This document shows positions 51,680-61,346 of a stretch of 64,000 nucleotides of DNA, in pieces (the first letter of the stretch is position 1; every line of letters begins with the position of its first letter). Both the position numbers and the translations under genes were made by a program. Source of the DNA: Pseudomonas sp. CFBP13508 (GTDB lineage Bacteria > Pseudomonadota > Gammaproteobacteria > Pseudomonadales > Pseudomonadaceae); the NCBI RefSeq assembly GCF_005233515.1, contig NZ_QFZZ01000006.1:186001-250000 (forward strand), read 5' to 3'. The notes under the pieces are model-generated. The model ran no database searches, had not been told where the DNA came from, and worked only from the letters and a program-made list of their open reading frames with translations.

Positions 51680-54318
51680 CAGCGTTTCACCAATCCAGTC
51701 AAGCCGCCCGCGATCAGGGCAGCAGTGTCGGCCAGTGCCACGAGCGGATCGAGTCCGGCGGGCACGGCCATATAACGGGGTTCCCAGTCAGGCTGGAACT
51801 TGTCTTTGAAGCGGCGCAAGCCTTGGAAGTTGTACAGCTGCTCACCACGGCGAAAAACCATCGAGCCCAGGCGCTGGGTCAGCGGTGCGCCGCGCCGGGG
51901 TTGCAGCCCCGACAACGGCACCATGCCCAGGCTGAAGCGCGCGTATCCGTGACTCTTATAGTGTTGAATCAGGCCGACCATCATGAATTCCATGGTCAGC
52001 TTCGGCGCTTCCGGGTGCGCGCGCATCAGGTCGAGACTGGCCAGATCGTGGCTGTAGGTCTCGAGCAGATTGGCGAACGCTACCGGGCGGCCTTCGAAGC
52101 GAATCACCGCAATGCGGAAATGCTTGAGGTAATCGTCGCTGAAGCGGCCGAGGGAGAAGCCTTTCTCGCGCACGTTCTTGCCGGTCAGCCAGGCATCGGA
52201 AATCACCTTCAGCTCATCCATCGGCGCCTGACCCGGCTCGTGGATTTCCAGCGACAGACCATCGCGGGTGCCACGGTTCCAGGTGTAGCGCAGGTCTTTC
52301 ATCTCCTTGCCCTTGGCTTCCAGATCGAAGCGCAGCAGATCGACCCGGGCTTCTTCGCCGAGCTTGATCGCGGTCAGGCCGATGTCCATGTAATACGGCA
52401 GGTTCTCCGCGCGCACTTGATAGAACACCGGGCGGGTGTGATGGATGTCGCAGAGGTCGCGGAACTGCCAGATCATTTCCGCACGTTGCTGGCTCGGCCC
52501 GATCGGGTCGTACAGCGCCACCAGACTGCGGCCACGGCGGGCGTACATCAGGAACGCCTCGTCGTTGGGATGAAACAGCAACGCCTTGTCACCGGTCAGC
52601 GCGAGGCCGCCGTCGGGTTGCGACGAGGCCATGAGAATCTTTGCCGCGCGATCCAGTTCGTCTGGAGTTGGCAAATGAATCACAGGCCGCGCGGTGCGCA
52701 GCAGCCATGTCAGCGAAACCACCACCAGCAACACAGCAGCGCCAAGCAGCGAGCGCAGCCCGCGAGGCGCGTCGGCATCAAGGGTGAACTGCCACCAGAG
52801 CTGATGGCTGTAGGGCACGTCCTGATAGGCGAACAGCAGCAACCAGGCCGAAGCGCCCAGCACACACAGGCTGGCGACCAGATACAGCGGCGAAAACGGC
52901 AGTTCGGTCAAACGGCTCGGGCGATAAAAGGAGCGGCGGAACACGCCGAGCAGCGCGGCCGTCAACGTCATCAGCGTGGCTTCTTCCCAGTCGAAGCCTT
53001 TGAGCAGCGAAAGCAGGGCGCCGACCAGCAGCAGAATGGTGGTCAGCATCCACGCTGCCGACAGGCGCCGGCGCAGGCCTTGGGCAAGCAAGAGGCAGAG
53101 CACGCCGATCAGGCTGGCGCCGAAGTGCGAGGCGTCGACCAGACGATGCGGGATCAGAAAACCGATGTGCTCCAGGCGCGTGTCGATCTCCGGGGTGGCG
53201 CCGGAAAACAGCAACACCACACCAGACAGAAACACCAGCACCGCCAGAACCGGCGCAGCCAGACCGGACGCCGCGCGCATGGTCTGGGATTGAAACAGGC
53301 GCTGGCCTTCGTTGATCAGCAGCAGTACGCAAGCGACCAGCAGCGGCAGCACCACGTAGATCAGACGATACAGCAGCAGGGCAGCGGCCAGCGGTGCGGC
53401 GCCGAGCTTGTCGGCAAACGCGGCGAGCAGAATCGCCTCGAATACGCCGACGCCGCCCGGCACATGACTGAGTACACCGGCGGCCAGTGCCAGCAGATAC
53501 ACCAGCAGGAACGGTGCAAACGGCGGCGCTTCCGGCAGCAACAAATACAGAACGGTGGCGGCAGCCGCGACATCGAGGGCGGTGATCACCAGTTGCAGCA
53601 AGGTCAGGCGTCGACCCGGCAGGCGCAACGTGCGCCGCCCGGCACGGACCAGCAGATTGTCGGGGTAGGGTTGTTCCGGCAGACGACGGCGATAGATGCC
53701 GATCGCCAGCACTGCACCGAGGATCAATACGGCTGCGGCGACGGAGCCGAGCAAGACTTCGGACAATCCCAGGGCTTGCGAGGCGGCGGGCAGGTTGCTC
53801 AGCGTGGCCAGCGCTGCCAGTGGCGGCAATGCGCAGCCCAGCGAGAGGCTGGCAAATAGCGTCATGTGCGCAACTTCCGACGCACCGACGCCCAATCGCG
53901 CATATAAACGATAACGAACCGAGCCGCCGGAAAGCAGCGAAAGGCCGATCGCGTTGCCGATCGCAAACGCAGTGAAGCCGCCGAGCGCGAGGGTGCGCGG
54001 CGGCAGTTTCACACCAGCGTAGCGGCTGGCCGACCATTCATAGCCGAGCAGAATGATGAAGCCGACCACGGTCGCGCCGATGGCACCGAGCAGGGCCGGT
54101 TTCGGCACGTCGAGAATCGAGTCGTGCAGCGCATAGAGATCGAGCTCGGCGAGCAGATGGCGGCAGGCAATCAGGGCAATGGCAAACAGCAGCAACGTGA
54201 CGGCCAGACCGATCGGCTGACGGTATTTGCTTAACCGTTCCAGCCAGCGCAATCGCTGGGGCTTGATCGGTTGTTCTGCTGTAACGGTGTCTTGTGGATC
54301 AGACGAGTTGGCGCGCAT
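51679..54318 (-). CDS. mprF: Phosphatidylglycerol aminoacyltransferase MprF
   Basis: 879 aa from ATG 54318. The N-terminal two-thirds are a flippase-like membrane domain with many helices (about 35-555). The C-terminal cytosolic synthase domain has the GNAT-like fold (HPNDEAFLMYARRGRSLVAL ... FQPDWEPRYMAVP). It transfers Ala or Lys from tRNA to phosphatidylglycerol, lowering surface charge and raising resistance to cationic peptides. Co-transcribed with virJ. Confidence 0.95.
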   Translation of the reverse strand: MRANSSDPQDTVTAEQPIKPQRLRWLERLSKYRQPIGLAVTLLLFAIALIACRHLLAELDLYALHDSILDVPKPALLGAIGATVVGFIILLGYEWSASRYAGVKLPPRTLALGGFTAFAIGNAIGLSLLSGGSVRYRLYARLGVGASEVAHMTLFASLSLGCALPPLAALATLSNLPAASQALGLSEVLLGSVAAAVLILGAVLAIGIYRRRLPEQPYPDNLLVRAGRRTLRLPGRRLTLLQLVITALDVAAAATVLYLLLPEAPPFAPFLLVYLLALAAGVLSHVPGGVGVFEAILLAAFADKLGAAPLAAALLLYRLIYVVLPLLVACVLLLINEGQRLFQSQTMRAASGLAAPVLAVLVFLSGVVLLFSGATPEIDTRLEHIGFLIPHRLVDASHFGASLIGVLCLLLAQGLRRRLSAAWMLTTILLLVGALLSLLKGFDWEEATLMTLTAALLGVFRRSFYRPSRLTELPFSPLYLVASLCVLGASAWLLLFAYQDVPYSHQLWWQFTLDADAPRGLRSLLGAAVLLVVVSLTWLLRTARPVIHLPTPDELDRAAKILMASSQPDGGLALTGDKALLFHPNDEAFLMYARRGRSLVALYDPIGPSQQRAEMIWQFRDLCDIHHTRPVFYQVRAENLPYYMDIGLTAIKLGEEARVDLLRFDLEAKGKEMKDLRYTWNRGTRDGLSLEIHEPGQAPMDELKVISDAWLTGKNVREKGFSLGRFSDDYLKHFRIAVIRFEGRPVAFANLLETYSHDLASLDLMRAHPEAPKLTMEFMMVGLIQHYKSHGYARFSLGMVPLSGLQPRRGAPLTQRLGSMVFRRGEQLYNFQGLRRFKDKFQPDWEPRYMAVPAGLDPLVALADTAALIAGGLTGLVKR

Positions 54319-54559
54319 CAATCACCTCTTGGATTGTGCGCGACAGGATGGAGGTATCCAGCCAAGTTACCAATCCCTGTAGAAAAAAATAATCACAAAA
54401 TACTACGCCTCTCGTCGGGCATCGGCGAGGGCAGTTCCTGGATTGCACAAACCCTGTCTGCGACTCAAGCATAGTCGCAAGTCAGTGGTTCTGATGATCC
54501 CCAGCGGTTCACTGCACAGTGACAGATCATTGCTGCGAAAGGACTTTTTCAACGGATAC

Positions 54560-54590
54560 AAAAAAGGCCACTCTTTCGAGTAGCCTTTTT
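54560..54590 (-). terminator. Terminator of tRNA-fMet copy 1
   Basis: On the minus strand: AGGCTACTC-GAAA-GAGTGGCCTTTT. Confidence 0.85.
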
Positions 54591-54597
54591 TGATGTT

Positions 54598-54674
<77 letters not shown>

Positions 54675-54853
54675 TCTGTGTGGCGGCATTCTACAGGCGA
54701 ACGACGAGGTGTCAACCGCTAATCCCGGAATGGGCCAAATAACTGCAAAATCGCGGCAAACGGTCGCAGGTAATCCGTAAGTTTCGGAAATGTAACGGAT
54801 TGCCGTTTCGCTAGCGACTGCGCGGCGCGCCAGTTTGCAAAACAGACGCGCAC

Positions 54854-54884
54854 AAAAAAGGCCACTCTTTCGAGTAGCCTTTTC
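54854..54884 (-). terminator. Terminator of tRNA-fMet copy 2
   Basis: Same hairpin as copy 1 (GGCTACTC/GAGTGGCC), showing that tRNA plus terminator were duplicated together. Confidence 0.82.
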
Positions 54885-54891
54885 TGATGTT

Positions 54892-54968
<77 letters not shown>

Positions 54969-55181
54969 TCTGTGTGGCGGCATTCTACAGAGGTTCGCGA
55001 GTGTGTCAACCGTCAATCGGGATAAATCTGTTGAGGTTCAAGCGCTTAGCGTCTTTTTGCGGCGGTTGGCCGGCGCGCAGGGCAGGTGGCGCAAGGCTTT
55101 CAGCTCTATTGCCCGTTGATCTGTGATTGAAAAAATAAATTCATCGGAAATCTCCTACGGTCGGAAAAGAACATTCAACCA

Positions 55182-55197
55182 CTGGTGCTATATACAG
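55182..55197 (+). promoter_or_regulatory. LexA (SOS) box upstream of dinB
   Basis: CTGGTGCTATATACAG, 50 nt before the dinB start, matching the recA box in its ends. Confidence 0.8.
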
Positions 55198-55247
55198 GTG
55201 CCAATGAGATACTGCGGCTCCGGCTTGCTACGTTGTCTTTTTCCGAC

Positions 55248-56309
55248 ATGACCCAGCGAAAAATCATCCACATCGACTGTGACTGTTTCTACGCCGCCAT
55301 CGAGATGCGCGATGATCCGCGTCTGGCCGGCAAGCCTTTGGCGGTGGGTGGTTCGGCGGATCGGCGCGGGGTGATTGCCACCTGCAACTATGAAGCGCGC
55401 GCCTATGGTGTGCGCTCGGCCATGGCCTCCGGGCATGCATTGAAGCTGTGCCCGGACCTGACCATCGTCAAGCCGCGCATGGAGGCTTATCGCGAAGCGT
55501 CGAAGGAGATTCATACGATCTTTGCCGACTACACCGATCTCATCGAGCCGCTTTCGCTGGACGAGGCCTACCTCGATGTGTCGGACAGCGCGCATTTCGG
55601 CGGCAGCGCCACGCGCATCGCCCAGGACATTCGCCGCCGGGTCTCCAACCAGTTGCACATCACCGTCTCAGCTGGCGTTGCGCCGAACAAGTTTCTGGCG
55701 AAGATCGCCAGCGACTGGAAAAAACCCAACGGTTTGTTCGTGATCACCCCGGATCAGGTCGAGGATTTCGTCAGCAGTCTTCCGGTGAGCAAGCTGCACG
55801 GCGTCGGCAAGGTCACCGCCGACAAGCTCGGCAAGCTCGGCATCGTCGACTGCCAGCACCTGCGCGAGTGGGGCAGGCTGGCGCTGGTGCGCGAATTCGG
55901 CAGTTTCGGCGAGCGCTTGTGGAATCTCGCCCGTGGGATCGATGACCGTTTGGTGCACAACGACAGCCGGCGTCAGTCGATCAGTGTGGAAAACACCTAC
56001 GACGTTGATCTGCCGGACTTGCGCAGTTGCCTCGACAAACTGCCCGAGCTGCTCGAGACCCTGAAAACCCGCATGGCGCGGATCGACAGCAGTTATCGAC
56101 CGGGCAAGCCGTTCGTCAAAGTCAAATTTCATGATTTCACCCAGACCACCCTGGAACAGGCCGGGGCAGGGCGTGACTTGGGCAGCTATCAGTTGATGCT
56201 GACCCAGGCGTTCAACCGCGGTGGCAAACCGGTGCGGTTGTTGGGGGTGGGGGTGAGGCTGGAGGATTTGCGCGGCGGGTTTGAGCAGATGGAGTTGTTT
56301 GAGCGGTAA
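55248..56309 (+). CDS. dinB: DNA polymerase IV
   Basis: 353 aa from ATG 55248. Catalytic acidic residues are in HIDCDCFYAA (near residue 8) and SLDEAYLD (near 101-108). The little-finger domain follows (TYDVDLPDLRSC). It performs error-prone translesion synthesis and is part of the SOS regulon together with recA in this window. The C-terminus is short, without an obvious beta-clamp loop. Confidence 0.97.
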   Translation: MTQRKIIHIDCDCFYAAIEMRDDPRLAGKPLAVGGSADRRGVIATCNYEARAYGVRSAMASGHALKLCPDLTIVKPRMEAYREASKEIHTIFADYTDLIEPLSLDEAYLDVSDSAHFGGSATRIAQDIRRRVSNQLHITVSAGVAPNKFLAKIASDWKKPNGLFVITPDQVEDFVSSLPVSKLHGVGKVTADKLGKLGIVDCQHLREWGRLALVREFGSFGERLWNLARGIDDRLVHNDSRRQSISVENTYDVDLPDLRSCLDKLPELLETLKTRMARIDSSYRPGKPFVKVKFHDFTQTTLEQAGAGRDLGSYQLMLTQAFNRGGKPVRLLGVGVRLEDLRGGFEQMELFER

Positions 56310-56332
56310 ATTTGCGGCGCCTGGCAGGGCCT

Positions 56333-56398
56333 CTTCGCGAGCAGGCTCGCTCCCACAGTTCGAATGCATTCCTCTGGGGAGCGAGCCTGCTCGCGAAG
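56333..56398. repeat. REP pair in outward order
   Basis: CTTCGCGAGCAGGCTCGCTC and inverted GGAGCGAGCCTGCTCGCGA after dinB. One arm reads GGGGAGCG, missing the usual spacing base. Confidence 0.85.
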
Positions 56399-56408
56399 CT
56401 TTTAAGCT

Positions 56409-57362
56409 TTAATTCGGTCCCGGATCAGCCACTAAGCGCCCGGCATCCTTGGCCAGAGACTTGAGAAACTCAGTCTGCAACTCAGGATCATTGCGGGTCA
56501 GTTCGATCAGGCTTTGTTCCAATTCGCTGGCTTCTTCTTCCAGGCCCAGCTCCGACAGGCGTTTGACCCGGTGTACCCACTGGCTCACCTCATCATCTTC
56601 CAGATCGTCATAAATCAGCCCGTGCGCCTCGATCAGCTTGCCGCGCAGGTGGCCACTGAGCATCAGGGTCGAGTCGGTATGCACATCGTCCTTGGCGTCC
56701 TCGACACTGATCTGCAAGCGGCCAACATGGTTGAGGTCATGTTCGGCGAACGGACTGTCGAGCAGATTCAAGCGCAGCACGCCGTTGCGATCAGTGGTCA
56801 TGTCGAACGTCTGCTTGCCGGCCCTGACCTGCACCGGTCGTTCGCTCCACGGCAGGCTCGAATACTCCGTGCGCTTGTCGCGCTGGACTTCGTCGATGCC
56901 CGCGAGGTTCTGCTGCGCGCGACCGTTGGACTGCACGTTCATGAACGGGTTGAGCCCGGCGAAACCGTAGCTCAGCCAATCCTTGGTGACGCTATCCGGC
57001 AGGTTACCGAGGGCAAACACGTTGACCACGTTCGCACCGACACCACCGACCACGGCTACCGCGCCCAGCGGAATCTCGTAGACTTCGCGCCAGGGTTGGT
57101 AAGGCGTGTAGCGGTCGTAACGACGGGTGACCTCGAACTCGGTGACCTCGAAAGTCTTCTGCTCGTTGATCTTCACGCGTCGCTGCGGCAGCTCGAGCAC
57201 CTTGGGCTCGCCGACATCGATCTGCAGGCTGTGATCGAGCAACTTTCGCTCGACCCGCTCTTCGTGCTCGCTGCGTTGCGACATGTGATTGGCGCAGCCG
57301 CTGACCAGCAGGGCGCCGCACAGGGCGGCGCCACCGAGGCCTAAGGTGTTTCGCTTGAACAT
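56409..57362 (-). CDS. Outer-membrane-type lipoprotein of unknown function
   Basis: 317 aa. Signal peptide with lipobox (GALLVSGC, Cys near 23), then a soluble periplasmic domain. I do not recognise a family. It lies 17 nt downstream of proS on the same strand and probably shares its transcript. Confidence 0.8.
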   Translation of the reverse strand: MFKRNTLGLGGAALCGALLVSGCANHMSQRSEHEERVERKLLDHSLQIDVGEPKVLELPQRRVKINEQKTFEVTEFEVTRRYDRYTPYQPWREVYEIPLGAVAVVGGVGANVVNVFALGNLPDSVTKDWLSYGFAGLNPFMNVQSNGRAQQNLAGIDEVQRDKRTEYSSLPWSERPVQVRAGKQTFDMTTDRNGVLRLNLLDSPFAEHDLNHVGRLQISVEDAKDDVHTDSTLMLSGHLRGKLIEAHGLIYDDLEDDEVSQWVHRVKRLSELGLEEEASELEQSLIELTRNDPELQTEFLKSLAKDAGRLVADPGPN

Positions 57363-57379
57363 GACGTCTCTATCTGGTT

Positions 57380-59095
57380 TCAGCGGCGGATACGGGCCTG
57401 AAGGAAGGACACAACATCGGCCACCGGCAAGGCTTGCGCCTCGCCTTCGGTGCGACTCTTGTATTCCAGGTTGCCTTCGGCAAGGCCGCGGTCGCTGACC
57501 ACGATCCGGTGTGGAATGCCGATCAGCTCCATGTCTGCGAACTTGATGCCCGGGCTGGTTTTCTTGTCGCGATCGTCCAGCAGCACTTCAAAACCGGCAG
57601 CCGTGAGGTCGGCGTACAGCTTGTCGGTGGCTTCGCGCACCTGTTCGGTTTCATAGCGCAGCGGTACCAGCGCGATCTGGAATGGCGCCAGGGTGTCGCT
57701 CCAGATAATGCCGTTGGCGTCGTTGTTCTGCTCGATGGCAGCAGCCACCACGCGCGATACGCCGATGCCGTAGCAACCCATTTCCAGGGTCACCGGCTTG
57801 CCGTTCTCACCCAGCACTTCACATTTCATCGCCTTGCTGTACTTGTTGCCCAGCTGGAAAATGTGACCGACTTCGATGCCGCGCTTGATTTCCAGCGTGC
57901 CTTTGCCGTCCGGGCTTGGGTCGCCAGCGACGACGTTGCGCAGGTCGGCAACGGTCGGAACCGGCAGATCGCGGTCCCAGTTCACGCCAAAATAGTGCTT
58001 GTCGTCGATGTTCGCACCAATGCCGAAGTCGCTCATCATCGCGACCGAGCGGTCGATGATGATCGGCAGCGGCAGGTTCAGCGGGCCGAGCGAACCGGCG
58101 CCGGCGCCAATCGCGTCACGCAGTTCGGCATCAGAGGCCATGACCAGCGGGCTGGCCACGCCAGGCTGGTTGGCAGCCTTGATTTCGTTCAGTTCGTGGT
58201 CGCCACGAATCACCAGCGCGATCAGCTTGCCTTCTTCTTCGGCATGGACGATCAGGGTCTTGATGGTCTTTTCAATCGGCAGATTGAATTTTTCCACCAG
58301 CGCCGCGATGGTTTTGGTGTCCGGCGTGTCGACCAGACGCAGTTCTTCGGTTGGCGCAGGGCGCGAGGTTTCCCGTGGCACCGCTTCGGCTTTTTCGATG
58401 TTCGCCGCGTAGTCGGAACCGTTGCTGAAAACGATATCGTCTTCGCCGGATTCGGCCAGCACATGGAACTCGTGGGAACCGGCACCACCGATCGAACCGT
58501 TGTCGGCTTCAACCGGACGGAATTTCAGGCCCAGGCGCGTGAAGATGTTGCAGTAGGCTTCATGCATGCGGTCATAAGTGATCTGCAGCGACGCCTGATC
58601 TGCGTGGAACGAGTAAGCGTCCTTCATGATGAATTCGCGGCCGCGCATCAAACCGAAGCGTGGGCGGATTTCGTCACGGAATTTGGTCTGGATCTGGTAC
58701 AGGTTGATTGGCAGCTGTTTGTAGCTGCTCAACTCGTTGCGCATCAGATCTGTGATCACTTCTTCGTGGGTCGGGCCCGCGCAGAAATCACGACCGTGGC
58801 GGTCTTTGATGCGCAGCAGCTCAGGGCCGTATTCTTCCCAGCGCCCCGATTCCTGCCACAGCTCGGCCGGTTGGGTGCTCGGCATCAACACTTCCAGAGA
58901 ACCGGCAGCGTTCATCTCTTCGCGAACGATGGCTTCGACCTTGCGCATGACTCGCAGGCCCATCGGCAGCCAGGTATACAGGCCCGAGGCAAGCTTGCGG
59001 ATCATGCCGGCGCGCAGCATCAGCTGGTGGCTGATCACGACCGCGTCGGAAGGCGTTTCTTTCTGTGTGGCGAGCAAAAATTGACTGGTGCGCAT
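57380..59095 (-). CDS. proS: Prolyl-tRNA synthetase
   Basis: 571 aa from ATG 59095, bacterial-type ProRS. It starts MRTSQFLLATQKETPSDA, has motif 2 (FRDEIRPRFGLMRGREFIMK), an INS editing domain in the middle (NQPGVASPL) and a C-terminal anticodon domain. Essential. Confidence 0.98.
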   Translation of the reverse strand: MRTSQFLLATQKETPSDAVVISHQLMLRAGMIRKLASGLYTWLPMGLRVMRKVEAIVREEMNAAGSLEVLMPSTQPAELWQESGRWEEYGPELLRIKDRHGRDFCAGPTHEEVITDLMRNELSSYKQLPINLYQIQTKFRDEIRPRFGLMRGREFIMKDAYSFHADQASLQITYDRMHEAYCNIFTRLGLKFRPVEADNGSIGGAGSHEFHVLAESGEDDIVFSNGSDYAANIEKAEAVPRETSRPAPTEELRLVDTPDTKTIAALVEKFNLPIEKTIKTLIVHAEEEGKLIALVIRGDHELNEIKAANQPGVASPLVMASDAELRDAIGAGAGSLGPLNLPLPIIIDRSVAMMSDFGIGANIDDKHYFGVNWDRDLPVPTVADLRNVVAGDPSPDGKGTLEIKRGIEVGHIFQLGNKYSKAMKCEVLGENGKPVTLEMGCYGIGVSRVVAAAIEQNNDANGIIWSDTLAPFQIALVPLRYETEQVREATDKLYADLTAAGFEVLLDDRDKKTSPGIKFADMELIGIPHRIVVSDRGLAEGNLEYKSRTEGEAQALPVADVVSFLQARIRR

Positions 59096-59224
59096 GGTTG
59101 GCCGTTGTCGGTTGCTATGACTGGAAATGACGGAGCAGTGTACCGGCGAGTTTTGCTGACGTACAGAAGTGTGGCCGGCACAGAGGTCGAGTGGCGGGAT
59201 TCCTCCCACCACTGGCGAAGCGTC

Positions 59225-60784
59225 CTACGATTCTTCGGTGACGGGCGTCGGTGCAGGCTCGGGCGCCGGTGTTTGTCCTTCGCGGCGGCGCTCCTGAAAC
59301 CAGTGCAGCGCGATCAGTAGCAGCGTCGGCACGCCGAGCAGGGCGGTGATGAGGAAGAAGCTGTGATAGCCGAACTTCTCGACCAGCACGCCGGAATAGC
59401 CGCCCATCAGGCGCGGCAGCAGCAACATGATCGAGCTGAGCAGGGCGTATTGCGTAGCGGAGAACTTGAGGTTGGTCAGGCTCGACAAGTAGGCGACGAA
59501 CGCCGATGTCGCCAGGCCCGAGCTGAAGTTGTCGAGGGAAATGGTCACCACCAGCATCTGCAGGTTCGGCCCCATGTCGGCGAGCATGACGAACAGCAGG
59601 TTGGTTCCTGCCGAAGCCACACCACCGATAAACAGGATCGGCAGAATGCCGAAACGCACGATCAACAGGCCACCCATGCCGGCGCCGACGAGGGTCATGA
59701 TCAGGCCGAAAATCTTGCTGACACTGGCGATCTGATCCTTGGTGAAGCCCTGGTCGATGTAGAACACGTTGGCCATCACGCCCATTACCGTGTCGGACAT
59801 GCGATAGGTGGCGATCAGGCCCAGCAGCAACAGCGCCTGCCAGCGATAACGCAGGATGAAGTCATTCACCGGCGTCAGTACCGGCGCCAGTCCGCGCCGG
59901 CCCATGGCCGACAGACACATGCCGGTGAGCAATATGTAGAGGATGGCGCGCAGAAAGGCGCGGTCTTCGAGCAGCAAATCGAGCGGGCTCATGTCACCGA
60001 ACAGCACGCCAGCGAAATCGGTGTTGTACAGCTGGGTGAACATCGCCGGCACGGAAACCAGCAAAACGATCAGCACGAATACCGACATCAGTTGATGCAT
60101 GAACGTGTAGCGCCCGGCCTGCAACTGCGTGCGCAACGGCACCGGTGGTTCGCGCATGAACAGCGTGGTCAGCAGCGCGGGCACCATCAATGCGCCGAAC
60201 AGCACATAAGTGCCGGTCCATGCCGCGTGCTTATAGTTGAAGCCAGTTGAGCCGAAACCTTCGGCGAAGAACAGCGCGCCGGCGGTGGCGAGCAGGGCGG
60301 CAACGCGGTAGCCGGACATATAGCTGGCGGCGAGCGCGGCCTGGCGGCTGTCATCGGCGATTTCCAAACGGTAAGCGTCGACTGCGATATCTTGCGTGGC
60401 CGAGGCGAAGGCGACGACGACGGCAATGGCGATCAGCCAGGACAAATGTTTCTGCGGATCACAGAAACCCATGCCGATCAGCCCGAGAATTACCAGCGCC
60501 TGGGAAAGCACCAGCCACGAACGGCGGCGGCCGAGCTTGCCCAGCAAAGGCAGGCGCCATTGGTCGAGCAGCGGTGACCAGACCCATTTGAACGCATACG
60601 CCAGGCCGATGAGGCTGGCATAGCCGATGGTTTCACGGGCCACGCCCGCTTCACGCAGCCACACGGAGAGCGTCGAGAACACCAGCATGTACGGCAGGCC
60701 GGCGGCAAAACCGAGCAACAACAGCACGAGCGTCGAAGGACTGGCATAGGCGGCGAGCGCGGCGCGCCAGGTTTTACGGGGCAT
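59225..60784 (-). CDS. ampG: AmpG muropeptide permease
   Basis: 519 aa MFS transporter with about 14 hydrophobic helices. The start LVLLLLGFAAGLPYMLVFST matches AmpG, which imports GlcNAc-anhMurNAc peptides from cell-wall recycling, feeding AmpC induction. Charged Glu/Pro-rich C-terminus. Confidence 0.92.
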   Translation of the reverse strand: MPRKTWRAALAAYASPSTLVLLLLGFAAGLPYMLVFSTLSVWLREAGVARETIGYASLIGLAYAFKWVWSPLLDQWRLPLLGKLGRRRSWLVLSQALVILGLIGMGFCDPQKHLSWLIAIAVVVAFASATQDIAVDAYRLEIADDSRQAALAASYMSGYRVAALLATAGALFFAEGFGSTGFNYKHAAWTGTYVLFGALMVPALLTTLFMREPPVPLRTQLQAGRYTFMHQLMSVFVLIVLLVSVPAMFTQLYNTDFAGVLFGDMSPLDLLLEDRAFLRAILYILLTGMCLSAMGRRGLAPVLTPVNDFILRYRWQALLLLGLIATYRMSDTVMGVMANVFYIDQGFTKDQIASVSKIFGLIMTLVGAGMGGLLIVRFGILPILFIGGVASAGTNLLFVMLADMGPNLQMLVVTISLDNFSSGLATSAFVAYLSSLTNLKFSATQYALLSSIMLLLPRLMGGYSGVLVEKFGYHSFFLITALLGVPTLLLIALHWFQERRREGQTPAPEPAPTPVTEES

Positions 60785-60827
60785 GGGCTGAAGTCTGCCT
60801 CAAAATTGCGAAAACAAAGCGCGCACT

Positions 60828-61181
60828 CTAACCGCTGTGCTCTACCGGACGCCAGCCATGGCGCCGAATATCCACACGATTGTTCTGGACGGTAATGCCT
60901 TCCATGCGCAATCGCGCGCGTTGTTCATCACCGGAGGGGCTGCCGACCGGCAGGCTGATGCGCCCGCCGGCGCCGAGTACGCGGTGCCAGGGCAGCCTGG
61001 TGTCGCCAGGCAACTGGCTCAAAGTCCGCCCGACCCAGCGCGCGGCGCGGCCCAGCCCGGCAAGTTCGGCCAACTGGCCATAACTGACGACTTTGCCTTC
61101 AGGCACTTGCGCGAGCGTCGAGTAGAGTGCCGTGCGTCGGATTTGCGCATCATTTTCGACGCTGTCGAGCGGGTCTTTCAC
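60828..61181 (-). CDS. Alkyltransferase-like (ATL) protein
   Basis: 117 aa from GTG 61181. The MGMT-like DNA-binding fold has GKVVSYGQLAELAGL and RLPWHRVL. Tryptophan replaces the alkyl-acceptor Cys of MGMT (PCHRV), as in YbaZ/ATL proteins, which bind O6-alkylguanine and recruit nucleotide excision repair. Confidence 0.9.
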   Translation of the reverse strand: MKDPLDSVENDAQIRRTALYSTLAQVPEGKVVSYGQLAELAGLGRAARWVGRTLSQLPGDTRLPWHRVLGAGGRISLPVGSPSGDEQRARLRMEGITVQNNRVDIRRHGWRPVEHSG

Positions 61182-61346
61182 GTACGCGGCTCCTGAGCAT
61201 TGGCGTGATGATGGCGACAAGGGTAATCGCTCGTGGCGCAATTGAGAAATGAACTCAATTGAAATAGTCCGGTCAGTCCTTGTCATGGGCAAAATCCTCC
61301 GGATAATGCCGACCCTTTTCGCCAACTCCGAGCCCCCGATCTGCTT

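Noticed and set aside
51823..53859. 678-aa open frame antisense to mprF
   Set aside because: Low-complexity Gln/Arg/His content from reading a membrane gene backwards; no real domain.
57434..59320. 628-aa open frame antisense to proS
   Set aside because: It is the GC-rich complement of a clear essential gene, with no RBS or family features.
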